Source of the DNA: Chitinophagaceae bacterium
GTDB taxonomy: Bacteria > Bacteroidota > Bacteroidia > Chitinophagales > Chitinophagaceae
DNA: 64,000 nucleotides
Reading direction: 5' to 3'
Assembly: GCA_016703625.1 (NCBI GenBank)
Contig: JADJBP010000001.1
Coordinates: forward strand, 124,001 to 188,000
Position 1 is the first letter of the stretch, and each line of letters opens with the position of its first letter. Shown here one piece after another: positions 6,967 through 17,119 of the stretch. The position numbers and the translations under genes were made by a program. The notes beneath the pieces are model-generated. The model made no database searches and was not told where the DNA came from. It was given only the letters and a program-made list of their open reading frames with translations.

Positions 6967-9173
6967 TCATTCTACAATCCTCAGCTTGGCATAATTCAAC
7001 ATGATCTTCTTCTCCCCATTCAGATCAAAATTTACAGTAGCAATGGGATTGTGTGCAGCGCCTTCCATCTTCATTACTTCACCAAATCCAAATTTCATGT
7101 GTTCAACTTTATTACCTACCTGCAGGTTGCTGGTATCACTGGGTTCAAAATTTTCGGAAGGGGTATGTTCTACGGCTTTGTTTGTTGCCGGTTTTGAGTA
7201 AAAAGTTTCTGCAGGTTTTTTAGCAGGAGGTGCACCATATTGTTTTTCGGCACGCTGGGCAGCATTCCAGCCGCCATTGCCAAAATTACGCTGCATGCGT
7301 TCTGCTGCACCACCCTGGTTCCAGCCACGGTTATTATTTGAATTGGCGCCGCCTGCATAACTTTTAGCCAGGAAATTTTCTGAAATTTCTTCCAGGAAAC
7401 GGCTTGGGTCATTTTGCTGCAGCTGGCCAAAGCGGTAACGGGCATTGGCATAACTCAGCCAAAGCCTTTGCTTGGCGCGGGTAATGGCTACATAAAATAA
7501 GCGGCGTTCTTCTTCAAGTTCTTCCCTGGTATTGATGCTCATGGCATTCGGGAAAAGCGTTTCTTCCAGACCGCCAACAAATACCACCGGGAACTCCAGC
7601 CCTTTGGCAGCATGTATGGTCATCAGTTTTACCACATCATCATTTCCTTTATCATCATCTGCGTCGGTAAGCAAAACAATTTGCTGCAAATAACTTCCCA
7701 GGCTTTTATCACCTACTTCCCCGTCTTCTTCATTCATGGGTGTTTCGGTAAATTCTTTTATGGAGTTCAATAATTCCTGCACGTTCTCATAGCGGGCCAA
7801 ACCCTCGGTGGTTTTATGATTGCATAACGCTTTCACGATGTTGGTGCTTTTACCAACGGTTACGGCCAGGTCGTATGCGTTCTTTTTTTGTAATTCACTC
7901 TGGAACATTTTGATCATGGTGACAAAGTTGTCGATGCTTTCCAGCGTTCCGCTTTTATATCCGTACATGCCTGCATTGCACAGGATATCCCACATGCTCA
8001 GGTTGTTTTCATTGGCATACAGCACGGCTTTATCAACCGTTGTTTTACCAATACCCCGTGCGGGAAAATTGATGATGCGTTTCAGCGCTTCTTCATCACG
8101 CGGGTTAACCACCAGGCGCAGGTAAGCGATAAAATCCTTTACTTCCTTGCGCATATAAAAACTCATGCCGCCATAGATGCGGTAGGCAATGCCCATGCGC
8201 CTTAGCGCTTCTTCAAAACTGCGGCTCTGTGCATTGGTGCGGTACAGGATGGCAAAATCCTTATTGTAATAATGATTGCGGAGTTTTTGTTCCTGTATGG
8301 TATCGGCCACCATTTTCCCTTCATCATTATCCGTCATGGTACGCACCAGGTTTATCTTTTCCCCTTCTGCATTAACGGTAAATAATTTTTTTTCTATCTG
8401 CCCCTTGTTGTTGCCGATCACTTCATTGGCAACATGTAAAATATTTTGGGTGCTGCGGTAATTCTGTTCCAGTTTTACCACTTTTACTTCGTCATAATCT
8501 TTTTGAAACTGTAAAATATTTTCAATGGTGGCACCGCGGAAACTGTAAATGCTTTGTGCATCATCACCCACCACGCAAACATTTTCATGCATGGCGCCCA
8601 GGAGTTTAATGATCTCGTATTGAGCGGTGTTGGTATCCTGGTACTCATCGATCAGGATATATTTGAACTTGCGCTGGTACTTGCTTAAAGCCTCGGGGAA
8701 ATTTTTTAACAGGATGTACATTTTAAACAGCAGGTCATCAAAATGCGGTTGTATACAACGTTGGGTTTATAATGCTTATCATCAAGCGCCAGTTCGTTGA
8801 TGACGGTTTTAACAACCGATTTGGCATCATCGGTATCGTAAATGGTAAAGTTGGATGGATATCCCAGTTTGGGCGCTTCAGCTCTCAGTATCCGGGCAAA
8901 TACGCTGTGGAATGTACCGATGTATAAATTCCGGGCTTCGGTATTGCCCAATATCCTTTCCACCCTCTCCTTCATTTCGGCGGCTGCCTTATTGGTAAAA
9001 GTGAGCGCCAGTATGTTAAAGCTGTCAATTTTATGTGCCGCCATCAGGTGTGTGATGCGTGTGGTAAGCACTTTTGTTTTGCCGCTTCCTGCACCGGCAA
9101 TGATCATGATGGGCCCGTTCACATGCGTTACCGCCTCCCTTTGTGGTTCGTTCAGTTCATCTAAATACTTCAT
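6967..9173 (-). CDS. pcrA: PcrA/UvrD-type DNA helicase with an internal deletion
   Basis: Superfamily 1A 3'-5' helicase for repair and replication-fork processing. Visible motifs: GAGSGKTK (Walker A), ALTFTNKAAAEM, GTFHSVFARIL, then DEYQDTN, GDDAQSIYSFRGA, TIHAAKGLEFPVVF, EERRLFYVAITRA, and a C-terminal Tudor-like PcrA domain (GNKVEHMKFGFGEV). The frame breaks at about 8743-8750: after PNVVYNR the sequence goes directly to FDDLLFKMYILL. In this family some 45-55 residues normally lie between these points, so this is a deletion plus frame change, not one base. The ATG at 9173 (MKYLDELNEPQ) is chosen over 9209. Motifs on both sides are intact. Confidence 0.88.
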
Positions 9174-9294
9174 GTGGTGAAGGTACGAATACAAGTTTTG
9201 GGGCAGCAAACTGTTACAAAATATTTACCGCTGGTAAAAAATATCTTTTTGTACAAAACAGTCAAATTAACTTTAGGGATAATAAAGTAAGCCA

Positions 9295-10146
9295 TTGCAA
9301 CACATCGAATTCTTTCATATTGATCATTTTAAAAATGATTACCACCGCGTTAAGCCTGTCAAAGAACTGGAGGGCTTTATTGATTTTTTCTGGGAGACAA
9401 AATTTGATGAACTGCTGCAGCAATACCCCGATGGTTTTTCAGATGCCCTGTTCCCCAATATTGGCTACACCTACCTGATCAACCTGGGTACGCCGTTCAT
9501 CATGCAGGTTGCGGAAAAGAAATTCAGTATGAAGACCGATGGTTTTTTACCCCGCAACAAATCCATTGAATGTTATCACTGTGCCGGCAATAAATTATTC
9601 GGCATCAAGTTTAAAATATCACCCATCATTTTTAAAACCAAAGTGAATTTCGGGGAGTACCGGGAGTATATTTACCCGTTGAGTTACCTGATGGAACAGA
9701 CGGTGATCGACCGGGCGAAAAAGGCAACATCTTTTGATGAAAGGGTACAGATCTTAAACAGCTATTTTCAATCCATAATAGAAAATTACACAGGTTCCTG
9801 GGAGGCCATACAGATCGTTTCCGAAATACTGGAGCATTGCAACAGTAAAAATGATTTTACCACATCCGTGGAAGAATTTGCGAAACAATATAATATCTCA
9901 GCACGTACACTACACCGGTATTTTGAAACAACCACCAGTCTCAGCAGTAAAAAAGCGCTGCAGATATTACGGATACGAAAAGCGGTTCAGCAACTGGCTA
10001 ACGCTCCTGCCGGCTTTGATTACGGGCAATATGGTTATTACGATTACAGCCATTTTTGCAAACACCTGAAACAGTTTTTGCGAAAGGATACGATCGAAAA
10101 CCTGCAGCCGCATTTGCAGTTGTTGCAAAAGATCGGAAAAAAATAA
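9295..10146 (+). CDS. AraC family transcriptional regulator
   Basis: Two parts: an N-terminal sensor-like region of about 170 residues (DUF6597 type, with LEGFIDFFWE near the start and DALFPNIGYTYLINLG) and a C-terminal AraC HTH (about 185-270: VEEFAKQYNISARTLHRYFE for the first helix-turn-helix, GYYDYSHFCKHLKQFL for the second). TTG start. It is divergent from the helicase gene, and its targets are unknown. The hydrolase gene downstream is convergent. Confidence 0.85.
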   Translation: MQHIEFFHIDHFKNDYHRVKPVKELEGFIDFFWETKFDELLQQYPDGFSDALFPNIGYTYLINLGTPFIMQVAEKKFSMKTDGFLPRNKSIECYHCAGNKLFGIKFKISPIIFKTKVNFGEYREYIYPLSYLMEQTVIDRAKKATSFDERVQILNSYFQSIIENYTGSWEAIQIVSEILEHCNSKNDFTTSVEEFAKQYNISARTLHRYFETTTSLSSKKALQILRIRKAVQQLANAPAGFDYGQYGYYDYSHFCKHLKQFLRKDTIENLQPHLQLLQKIGKK

Positions 10147-10159
10147 TACCCGGTTTTTA

Positions 10160-11474
10160 TTAATGCATTCTCAGCCAGTTGATGGTTTCATCTGCAATGC
10201 GGGTATTAAAATTCCCTTTTGCATATTGCTGTTTTTTAAAATTATCCCTGGCTTCTTTGTAATTTGTACTCTTCATCATAAAATGATCCAGTTCGGGAAC
10301 AACAACCATGGTTGCATGGCCGGGATGGGCTTCATTCACTGTTTCTGTGATCAGGGTTGGCTCTACAATGCTGCAGCTTTCATAATCGGCTGCGCCATGT
10401 AATACCAAAACCGGGCAATTAATTTGCTGCCAGCTTTTTGCCAGGTTCAGCGAATCTATCTGCGGCCAAAAGGCCCAGTGCCGTCCCCACATATCATTGC
10501 TGCCGGCTTTAAGGCCCAGTTCGCTTACCACCAGGTCTTTGTATTCAGGATCCTGAAATAGATATTCTCTGGTTTTTTTGAGTACAAAAAACTCATAGTA
10601 TATCTTCTGGATCTTCCGAATGAAATCTTCTGTTTGCAGGTAAGTTTGATTTTCGAGTAAAGGTTTTTGTACCCGGTGCATCTCCAGTAAAAATTCGCTC
10701 CAGGGGCGAAAAGTTGTTCCAAAAACCATCACGCCTTTTGGTTTGTGGCGTTTGGCAACTTCGGGGGCAATTAAACCGCCCATGCTATGGCCCCAGATGT
10801 ATAGCCTGTTTTTGTCAACAAAAGAAAGCTGTTCCATATAATTGTAACCGGCGTCAAAACTTTCAATATCGGTTGCCAGGTCAACCTCGCTGCAGGGGGC
10901 ACAGTTATAACTGTCGCCCAGGCCCGATTTTTTCAATCGTTACAACGGCATAACCTGCTTTAAGCCATTCGGTAAGCAGTTTGCCGTTGTAGCTGCCCAT
11001 ATAATTTTCAATACTTCCGCAGCCATAACCGGGTATCAATAAGATGGCTGGCAGGTTTGTTTTGCTTTTGGGTTTTCGGGTAATGGCCCTTAAATAACCG
11101 CTGCGGAATTTTACCCAGTCGTATTGCACATCTGCAATATCACTTTGTTCATAAGGGCGCATTACCGCATTACCCGATACATTCATGCTTTTACCGTTCC
11201 GGATAAATTGTACAGCCAGTTTTTCACCTGTCCGGATATGGGAAACATTTTTTCCATAATCTTCCATCGAAGCAAGGCTATTGCCATTGATCGCGGTAAT
11301 AACATCTCCTTTTTGTAAAGCAAGTGCTGCGAATGTGCCGTTTGCAATAATACTGTCTGCCAGTATTCCGTTGGCGGCTGGTTTTGCCAGTAAACCCATG
11401 ATGGCCTTGCGGGGTGGCGTTTGGGCCAATGCATTTACTGAAATAAAGAACAGTGCAAAAAATATTTTTCTCAT
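10160..11474 (-). CDS. Secreted PDZ plus alpha/beta hydrolase, frameshifted
   Basis: Signal peptide (MRKIFFALFFISVNALAQ), then a PDZ-like domain (about residues 25-110, with LQKGDVITAINGNSL), then an alpha/beta hydrolase: LLIPGYGCGS near the oxyanion region, the nucleophile elbow GHSMGG, an Asp in LHGAADYES and the His in ELDHF. It is probably a periplasmic or exported esterase or peptidase of unknown substrate. The frame breaks at the six-T run 10928-10933 (GAAAAAATCGGG on the coding strand); one A less gives EKSGLGDSYN and a continuous protein of about 437 residues. Confidence 0.82.
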
Positions 11475-11751
11475 TTACAAATTTGTGGTTCAATCCGGTG
11501 GTATTTAAAATGAATTATATAAACAGCCATTGCAGGGATATGAAAGGGTGAATGCGATAAGCCCGTTGTCTGATTTTTACTTTATCATGGTAAACCTGTT
11601 ACCGGTTTGGCAAAATTGCAAACCCATGCTAAAATTTATCCATAGAAATTCATCTATGTTAAAACCTGTTCAACAGCTACAACATTTGTTTAACTTTCAT
11701 TTAACCTTTACTTACCAATAATCCATATCCGAAAACGAAAAGTTTTGTCCT

Positions 11752-12342
11752 ATGAATACCCCATGCAGCATGCCTGATGAGAAACTCATCCGGTTCTATC
11801 TCAATGGCGAGCCCAATGCCATGGCAACACTGGTTGAATTATATAAAGACAGGGTTTATACCTCCATTTATAATATGGTGCAGGATAAATATGCTGCAGA
11901 AGAGATCTTCCAGGATGTTTTTATCAGGATCATCAATAACATGATAGCCGGCAATACCGCCGAGGAGGGTAATTTCCTGGAATGGGCAACCCGCATAGCG
12001 CAAAAAATGTGTATCGAGCATTCACGTAAAGGCACACATGCTGCAATATTACAAACCCCGGCAGAAGCTGTTCAATTCAATTTGCCTGCGTCTTTGCCAA
12101 ATGGCGGTTATCATGAAAGTCACAGTAAAATTAAGAGTATGATCAATTTGCTTCCTGATGACCAGCGGGAAGTAATGGTATTGAATCATTATGGGGGATT
12201 GGGTTTTAAGGAAATTGCAGGGGTGATGAAATGCAGCCTGAATAATGCTTTGGACAGGATGAAGTTTGGCCTTAATAACCTGTGTAAACTGATGACCGAA
12301 AAGGAAATTGTTTTAAACTCAAAGTATGTCAACAGCATTTAG
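11752..12342 (+). CDS. ECF-type sigma factor
   Basis: Sigma-70 region 2 (about residues 25-90: LVELYKDRVYTSIYNMV ... AEEIFQDVFIRI) and region 4 (about 125-180: LLPDDQREVMVLNHYGGLGFKEIA). These replace the housekeeping sigma at a small set of promoters. ATG start. No anti-sigma or membrane partner is adjacent; instead a close paralogue follows after 96 bases. The region-4 recognition part (MKCSLNNALDRMKFG) differs from the second copy, so the two may read different promoters. Confidence 0.88.
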   Translation: MNTPCSMPDEKLIRFYLNGEPNAMATLVELYKDRVYTSIYNMVQDKYAAEEIFQDVFIRIINNMIAGNTAEEGNFLEWATRIAQKMCIEHSRKGTHAAILQTPAEAVQFNLPASLPNGGYHESHSKIKSMINLLPDDQREVMVLNHYGGLGFKEIAGVMKCSLNNALDRMKFGLNNLCKLMTEKEIVLNSKYVNSI

Positions 12343-12438
12343 AATTATGACTACACATATTTGAATGCCCTGACTACAACCCGTGAACGCAGTTTTATTG
12401 AAATTTGTATATCCAATTATCCACATAAAAACCCTAAC

Positions 12439-13020
12439 ATGAAAAACCTTGTTACCCTGACTGATGAGCAGTTGATTCAATTATTCAATGATGGCGAATC
12501 GTATGCCCTGGAAATGCTGGTAAACCGGCACAAAGACCGCATATTTACTTCCATTTATTTAATGGTAAAAGATAAATACCTGGCCGAGGATATTTTCCAG
12601 GACCTTTTCATTAAAATCATTGAAACCTTCAGGACCGGTAAATACCGGGAAGAAAATAAGTTTGTACAGTGGGCTATGCGTATCGGACACAATCTTTGTG
12701 TAGATCATTTCAGGAAAATTAAAAATAAGCCCGTAATAAGAACCAGCGAAGGAAGTGATATTTTTGATGTACTGAATTTTTCAGAGCCATCTGCAGAAGA
12801 TAAAATAATGAAACAGCAAAGCAGTGAAACAATTATGACACTGGTTTGTAAGTTGCCCGAAGACCAGCGTGAAATAATTATCCTTCGTCATTTCCCTGAT
12901 CTGAAGTTCAGGGAAATCTCAACAATACTTGATTGCAGTGTAAATACAGCGTTGGGCCGTATGCGTTATGCCCTGTTGAACCTGCGTAAACTGATCGAAG
13001 AGAAACAAATAGCGTTATAA
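12439..13020 (+). CDS. ECF-type sigma factor, paralogue of the preceding gene
   Basis: Region 2 (LVNRHKDRIFTSIYLMV, AEDIFQDLFIKI) and region 4 (KLPEDQREIIILRHFPDLKFREIS) align well with the preceding sigma, so this is a tandem duplication that has diverged. I start it at ATG 12439 (MKNLVTLTDEQ); the open frame to 12361 adds 26 residues that do not resemble the family. It ends before a good terminator at 13070-13095, so the two sigmas likely form one transcript. No anti-sigma factor is encoded with them. Confidence 0.88.
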   Translation: MKNLVTLTDEQLIQLFNDGESYALEMLVNRHKDRIFTSIYLMVKDKYLAEDIFQDLFIKIIETFRTGKYREENKFVQWAMRIGHNLCVDHFRKIKNKPVIRTSEGSDIFDVLNFSEPSAEDKIMKQQSSETIMTLVCKLPEDQREIIILRHFPDLKFREISTILDCSVNTALGRMRYALLNLRKLIEEKQIAL

Positions 13021-13069
13021 AACACGCATGTCCTTTTATGGTAAAAGGTACCGGCCACTTTACAATTAC

Positions 13070-13095
13070 AGCTTTCCGCCCGGAAAGCTTTTTTT
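13070..13095 (+). terminator. Rho-independent terminator after the tandem sigma genes
   Basis: AGCTTTCC-GCCC-GGAAAGCT with seven T, 50 bases after the stop. Confidence 0.85.
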
Positions 13096-13180
13096 ATACC
13101 GGTTATGCAATGGTAACAAGGGCGAAATGATTGCCGGAAGAAAACAAGGTTTTAAAAGGGGCATGTATTAAGATTTAATA

Positions 13181-13467
13181 TAACTTTGTGTCAAAAAACA
13201 GGCAGCTTATTAGGTTTAATATAGATACATTGCAGAAATAGGGTGATTTTACCCCCTCTATAACCACTTTGTGGTATTGTTTATATCAAAAAACTGTCTT
13301 CTATTTGTTTATTATTTCAAAAGTCAGCCTTATAGGTTACCAAATAAAATTACCGGACCCGTTTTATAGACCGAACCTTTTTGAGAACAAAGGGATTTTT
13401 CCTTTGTGGATTTTTCTCATGCTTGAACACATCCCCGTCCCGATTCCTCGGGATGGGTCTTTTTTTA
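13181..13467 (+). ncRNA. Possible small structured RNA between the sigma genes and recA
   Basis: The 585-base gap before recA holds no credible gene. A TAACTTTG box (13181-13188) fits the Bacteroidota -7 element. Downstream are ACCAC-TTT-GTGGT (about 13262-13275), a two-part stem TGAGAA-CAAAGG ... CCTTTG ... TTCTCA (13382-13419), and the hairpin TCCCGA-TTCC-TCGGGA ending in seven T (13433-13466). A promoter-like box, ordered hairpins and a terminator over about 270 bases suggest a small RNA, perhaps of the 6S kind. I cannot name a family, and no -33 match is visible. Confidence 0.3.
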
Positions 13468-13539
13468 GGGCAACCCCACCCAACTAAATAAATTATCAAA
13501 AAAATACTAAAATAATTAGTGTTAATAAAATAAAACCAT

Positions 13540-13547
13540 TATCTTTG
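13540..13547 (+). promoter_or_regulatory. Candidate recA -7 element
   Basis: TATCTTTG fits TAnnTTTG, 59 bases before the recA ATG, leaving a leader of about 50 bases. No TTTG is found at the expected distance upstream, and I see no SOS box. Confidence 0.45.
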
Positions 13548-13605
13548 GTTCCGAATTTACATTTACAACGCAAAACCAGATACAACCATTTAAAAAATTC
13601 AGAAA

Positions 13606-14634
13606 ATGAGCAAGACAGACAATTTAGAAAAAACAGAAAGGTCAGAAAAATTCAAGGCGCTTAAATTAACAATGGACAAGATCGATAAGGATTTTGGAAA
13701 AGGTTCGGTAATGATGATGAGTGATAAGGGAATTGTAGAGCAGGAAGTTATATCTACCGGTTCAATTGGCCTGGATATGGCATTGGGCATAGGGGGATTA
13801 CCAAAAGGAAGGGTTGTTGAGATCTATGGACCGGAAAGTTCAGGCAAAACAACCCTGGCCATACATGTAATAGCTGAAGCACAAAAGAAAGGTGGTATGT
13901 GCGCCTTTATTGATGCAGAACATGCTTTTGACAGTGAGTATGCAAAAAAACTGGGTGTAGATATTGATAATTTACTCATTTCCCAGCCCGACTATGGTGA
14001 GCAGGCATTGGAAATTGCCGACCGCCTGATCCTTTCAGGCGCACTGGATGTAGTGGTCATTGATTCGGTTGCCGCATTGGTACCTAAAAGTGAACTGGAA
14101 GGAGAAATGGGCGATAGTAAAATGGGATTGCAGGCACGGTTAATGAGCCAGGCTTTGCGAAAACTGACAGCCACCATTCATAAAACAAACAGCTGCTGCA
14201 TATTTATAAACCAGCTCCGCGAAAAGATCGGCGTAATGTTTGGCAATCCTGAAACAACAACAGGCGGTAATGCATTGAAATTTTATTCATCTGTCCGCCT
14301 GGATATACGCCGGATGGCACAGATCAAGGATGGCGATACAGCCATTGGTAACCATGTAAAAGTAAAAGTGGTTAAAAATAAAGTGGCGCCACCTTTCCGG
14401 CAGGCAGAATTTGATATTATTTATGGTGAAGGAATTTCTAAAGTGGGCGAGATCATTGATATGGGTGTAGAGTTGGGGATCATCCAGAAAAGCGGAAGCT
14501 GGTTCAGTTACAACAACGATAAACTTGGCCAGGGCCGCGAATCGGTTAAACAATTAATGATCGATAATCCCGAAATGGCCAACGAAATAGAGGCACAGAT
14601 CAGGACCAAGATCAAGGAAGCACAGTCGGTTTAA
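13606..14634 (+). CDS. recA: Recombinase A
   Basis: Complete 342-residue RecA: forms filaments on single-stranded DNA, drives strand exchange and stimulates LexA-type self-cleavage. Walker A GPESSGKTT (75-83), IDAEHAFD, the Walker B strand VVVIDSVAALVP, the L2-region INQLREKIGVMFG, and TTTGGNALKFYSS are all intact. The N-terminus has the Lys-rich lead-in of Bacteroidota proteins. ATG start, own promoter and terminator. It is one of the genes here with no frame problem. Confidence 0.98.
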   Translation: MSKTDNLEKTERSEKFKALKLTMDKIDKDFGKGSVMMMSDKGIVEQEVISTGSIGLDMALGIGGLPKGRVVEIYGPESSGKTTLAIHVIAEAQKKGGMCAFIDAEHAFDSEYAKKLGVDIDNLLISQPDYGEQALEIADRLILSGALDVVVIDSVAALVPKSELEGEMGDSKMGLQARLMSQALRKLTATIHKTNSCCIFINQLREKIGVMFGNPETTTGGNALKFYSSVRLDIRRMAQIKDGDTAIGNHVKVKVVKNKVAPPFRQAEFDIIYGEGISKVGEIIDMGVELGIIQKSGSWFSYNNDKLGQGRESVKQLMIDNPEMANEIEAQIRTKIKEAQSV

Positions 14635-14674
14635 GGACCGGTAAAATAATTACTTATTGGGTTAGTAAGTATAA

Positions 14675-14707
14675 AGCTGTCCCGCCTCAGGCGGGATGGC
14701 TTTTTTT
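14675..14707 (+). terminator. recA terminator built on a repeated palindrome
   Basis: AGCTGTCCCGCC-TCA-GGCGGGATGGCT followed by a T run. The core TCCCGCCTCAGGCGGGA is the same palindrome that sits before infB at 55061-55079. Confidence 0.85.
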
Positions 14708-14756
14708 ATTCACCTATTTTTGCCTATCCCCTGTCGGGTGATCTAAAAATTACCAT

Positions 14757-15650
14757 TTGAACAAGAGAACCATAGCACACCTGGCCTTAATTTTTGCCAA
14801 CATTTTTTTTGCCATAAACCTGTCAGCGGTAAAGCATCTTACCAACCAGGAACTGGTACAGCCATTTGGTTTAAACCTGGTAAGGGTGGGTGTTAGTGTT
14901 TTATTGTTTTGGGGATTGTATGTAATAAAACCGGTAAATATTAAAATTGAGAAAAAAGACAGGTTGCGGTTATTGCTCTGTGCCATTACCGGTATCGCCA
15001 TCAATCAATTATTTTTTTTAAAGGGACTCTCTCTTACTTATCCCATTCATGCCGCATTGCTGTTACTCATAACCCCGATCCTGATCGTTTTTATTGCAGC
15101 CTGGCTTTTAAAAGAAAGAATAGGTGTTATAAAAGTTGCCGGGTTAACACTGGGCCTGTCGGGTGCATTGGTTTTGATTTTGGCCAAAGACAGTTCCGGG
15201 AATGCAACTGATGTATTGAGGGGTGATATTTTTATTATCATCAATGCCATATCCTATACCTTTTATTTCATCCTAGTGAAACCCCTGATGCTAAAGTACG
15301 ACCCCATTGTTATTTTAAGATGGGTTTTTACAATTTGGTTGATTTTAGTTTTTCCATTTGGTTGGATTGAATTTACCCAAATACCCTGGGAAAGATATTC
15401 CGCCACAGATTATACCAGTATGGGCCTGATCGTTTTTAGCGGAACATTTTTAGCGTATTTGTTTAATTTATACGGCATAAAAACATTGGGTGCATCCATG
15501 GCCGGATTTTATATTTATTCCCAACCGGTCTTTGCGGCACTTATTGCAATGTTGTTTTTGCATGAAAACCTGGCATTGTATAAAATATTGGCAGCTGTAC
15601 TCATCTTCTGCGGTGTATATCTTGCCAATAAGCCAGTAAAAAAGGAATGA
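14757..15650 (+). CDS. DMT superfamily (EamA) transporter
   Basis: About ten hydrophobic segments arranged as two EamA repeats: the first covers roughly residues 8-140 (HLTNQELVQPFGLNLVRV, then GLSLTYPIHAALLLLITPI), the second 155-290 (YTFYFILVKPLM, then KTLGASMAGFYIYSQPVFAAL). Inner-membrane drug/metabolite carrier; substrate unknown. TTG start (14757), no better ATG nearby. Monocistronic between the recA terminator and a convergent gene. Confidence 0.88.
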   Translation: MNKRTIAHLALIFANIFFAINLSAVKHLTNQELVQPFGLNLVRVGVSVLLFWGLYVIKPVNIKIEKKDRLRLLLCAITGIAINQLFFLKGLSLTYPIHAALLLLITPILIVFIAAWLLKERIGVIKVAGLTLGLSGALVLILAKDSSGNATDVLRGDIFIIINAISYTFYFILVKPLMLKYDPIVILRWVFTIWLILVFPFGWIEFTQIPWERYSATDYTSMGLIVFSGTFLAYLFNLYGIKTLGASMAGFYIYSQPVFAALIAMLFLHENLALYKILAAVLIFCGVYLANKPVKKE

Positions 15651-15717
15651 TGTGTTTATTTCAAATGCATAAGCAGAATGTCCTAGTGCATCATGGCAAC
15701 AGTAAAAGAAATGGCGA

Positions 15718-16359
15718 TCAATTGCACGAGTTATATTTTTTTATGATCTTTTTCAGGCTGTAATCCCGGTATGACAGCATATCCCACATGGTTTGAGGAA
15801 TTTTGTTGCAGTTTGCCATGATGGCACGCAGCTGGTTAACATAACCCTTGTCTTCAGCCAGCTGCACCCTGGACCTGTCGCCCCTGAACCTGGCACGGTC
15901 CCTGTCATAATTATCAAGGCCTCCCTGCAAATAATACCGGATCACCAGTTGTACAGGTTTGGGATCGGATGGTGTTTTATAAAAATAAAAAGGCACTTTT
16001 AAATTATTAGTCACATAGTACAGGTTTATTTTTGGCGTTGAATAGATCTCATCCAGTACCAGCACCGTATCTATATTTCCCCTTTTGATATAATCTATAT
16101 CCAGTTCACTCAGGTTTTCGGTGTATAACAGTAAATTACAGTGAACAACCGTATTCCCTTTAAAATCATCACTTTTAATTTTAGCTACCTCATCGGCAAG
16201 GATTGCTGCCGGGGAGGAACTGTTAACATAAAAGACCTGGTTTTTCAACTGTATTTTCCCCCAAAGAGTATCACCATTGTTTTTAACCAGGTATTCCCTT
16301 TCCTGGCTGAAGCAACCGGCTGAAAAAAGAATTGCAGCCATCAGAAAAATAATTTTCAT
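15718..16359 (-). CDS. Secreted or lipid-anchored hypothetical protein
   Basis: The start MKIIFLMAAILFSAGCFSQ is a signal peptide; the Cys after SAG could be a lipobox, but cleavage after FSQ is equally possible. The mature part opens with a short NNGDTLWGKIQLKNQ segment typical of small Bacteroidota envelope proteins of unknown function. The C-terminal 70 residues are charged (YDRDRARFRGDRSRVQ). No catalytic motif is seen. Confidence 0.6.
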   Translation of the reverse strand: MKIIFLMAAILFSAGCFSQEREYLVKNNGDTLWGKIQLKNQVFYVNSSSPAAILADEVAKIKSDDFKGNTVVHCNLLLYTENLSELDIDYIKRGNIDTVLVLDEIYSTPKINLYYVTNNLKVPFYFYKTPSDPKPVQLVIRYYLQGGLDNYDRDRARFRGDRSRVQLAEDKGYVNQLRAIMANCNKIPQTMWDMLSYRDYSLKKIIKKYNSCN

Positions 16360-16476
16360 ACCTGTCTTTTTAATGTTGAACCGGCTAATTGCTGCAAAAT
16401 TATTTGTAACTGGTTTTTACAGCAGCAAAATATCCTGTTATACAAACGAAAAAATTAATTGTTTGGTTGTGTATTT

Positions 16477-16507
16477 AAAAAATTATTGAACCGGTTTTGA
16501 AACCGGT
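16477..16507 (-). terminator. Terminator of the SixA-like gene
   Basis: ACCGGTTT-TG-AAACCGGT abuts the stop codon at 16508, and the minus strand then runs into TCAATAATTTTTT. Confidence 0.7.
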
Positions 16508-16996
16508 CTATTTTTTGGGGTAATCATAAAATAAAAAGGATTTGACCGCTTTGGTAAAACCCGACCAATGTGTAATATTGGCTGATACAGCAAAAATGGC
16601 ACAGGTTGGCATATTGTTAACTTCGATTCCGGTGTTCAGGCTGTTTACAAAATAAGTAATGCCCGGGTTGTGTGAAAAAACAGCTACTGAATCAAATTGG
16701 TCGGGTAAACCGGCGATCTCTTCATAAAAAACCCCGGCCGGCGCCTGGTATAAGGCCGAAATAAATATAATATCTTCTATAGGGATATTCAAATTTTCGG
16801 CAAACAGCATGGCTGTTTTTTTTGCCCTTACCGCAGGGCTGCTGACAAGGGCATCAATTTTTATATTTTTATCCAGCAGGCGCTTTGCCATTACCGGGGC
16901 ATCCGTTTGTCCCCTTTCATTCAGCGGGCGCTCAAAATCATTGCCAAAAAAACTTTGATCACTTTTGGCATGCCGGATAATAAAAAGTGTTTTCAA
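16508..16996 (-). CDS. SixA-like histidine phosphatase
   Basis: The RHAKS motif at residues 8-12 carries the catalytic His. The NERG, SSPAVRAKKTA and FSHNPGITYFVN segments supply the second His and phosphate-binding Arg residues, as in SixA. The 162-residue length matches the short branch of the family. SixA removes phosphate from His-containing phosphotransfer domains in enteric bacteria; whether this Bacteroidota member does so is unknown. ATG start, monocistronic. Confidence 0.88.
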   Translation of the reverse strand: MKTLFIIRHAKSDQSFFGNDFERPLNERGQTDAPVMAKRLLDKNIKIDALVSSPAVRAKKTAMLFAENLNIPIEDIIFISALYQAPAGVFYEEIAGLPDQFDSVAVFSHNPGITYFVNSLNTGIEVNNMPTCAIFAVSANITHWSGFTKAVKSFLFYDYPKK

Positions 16997-17119
16997 TTAT
17001 GCTATAATTTGAATCCATGTATTAATGCAATGAAGGCTCCCGCATAAAAGTATAAAATATTTGTTCAATACTGCATATATGAAAATAATCTTTCCCAACT
17101 TTACACATCAGGTAATCTT

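Noticed and set aside
13269..13487. Open frame of 72 codons before recA
   Set aside because: It runs through two hairpins and a terminator; no coding character.
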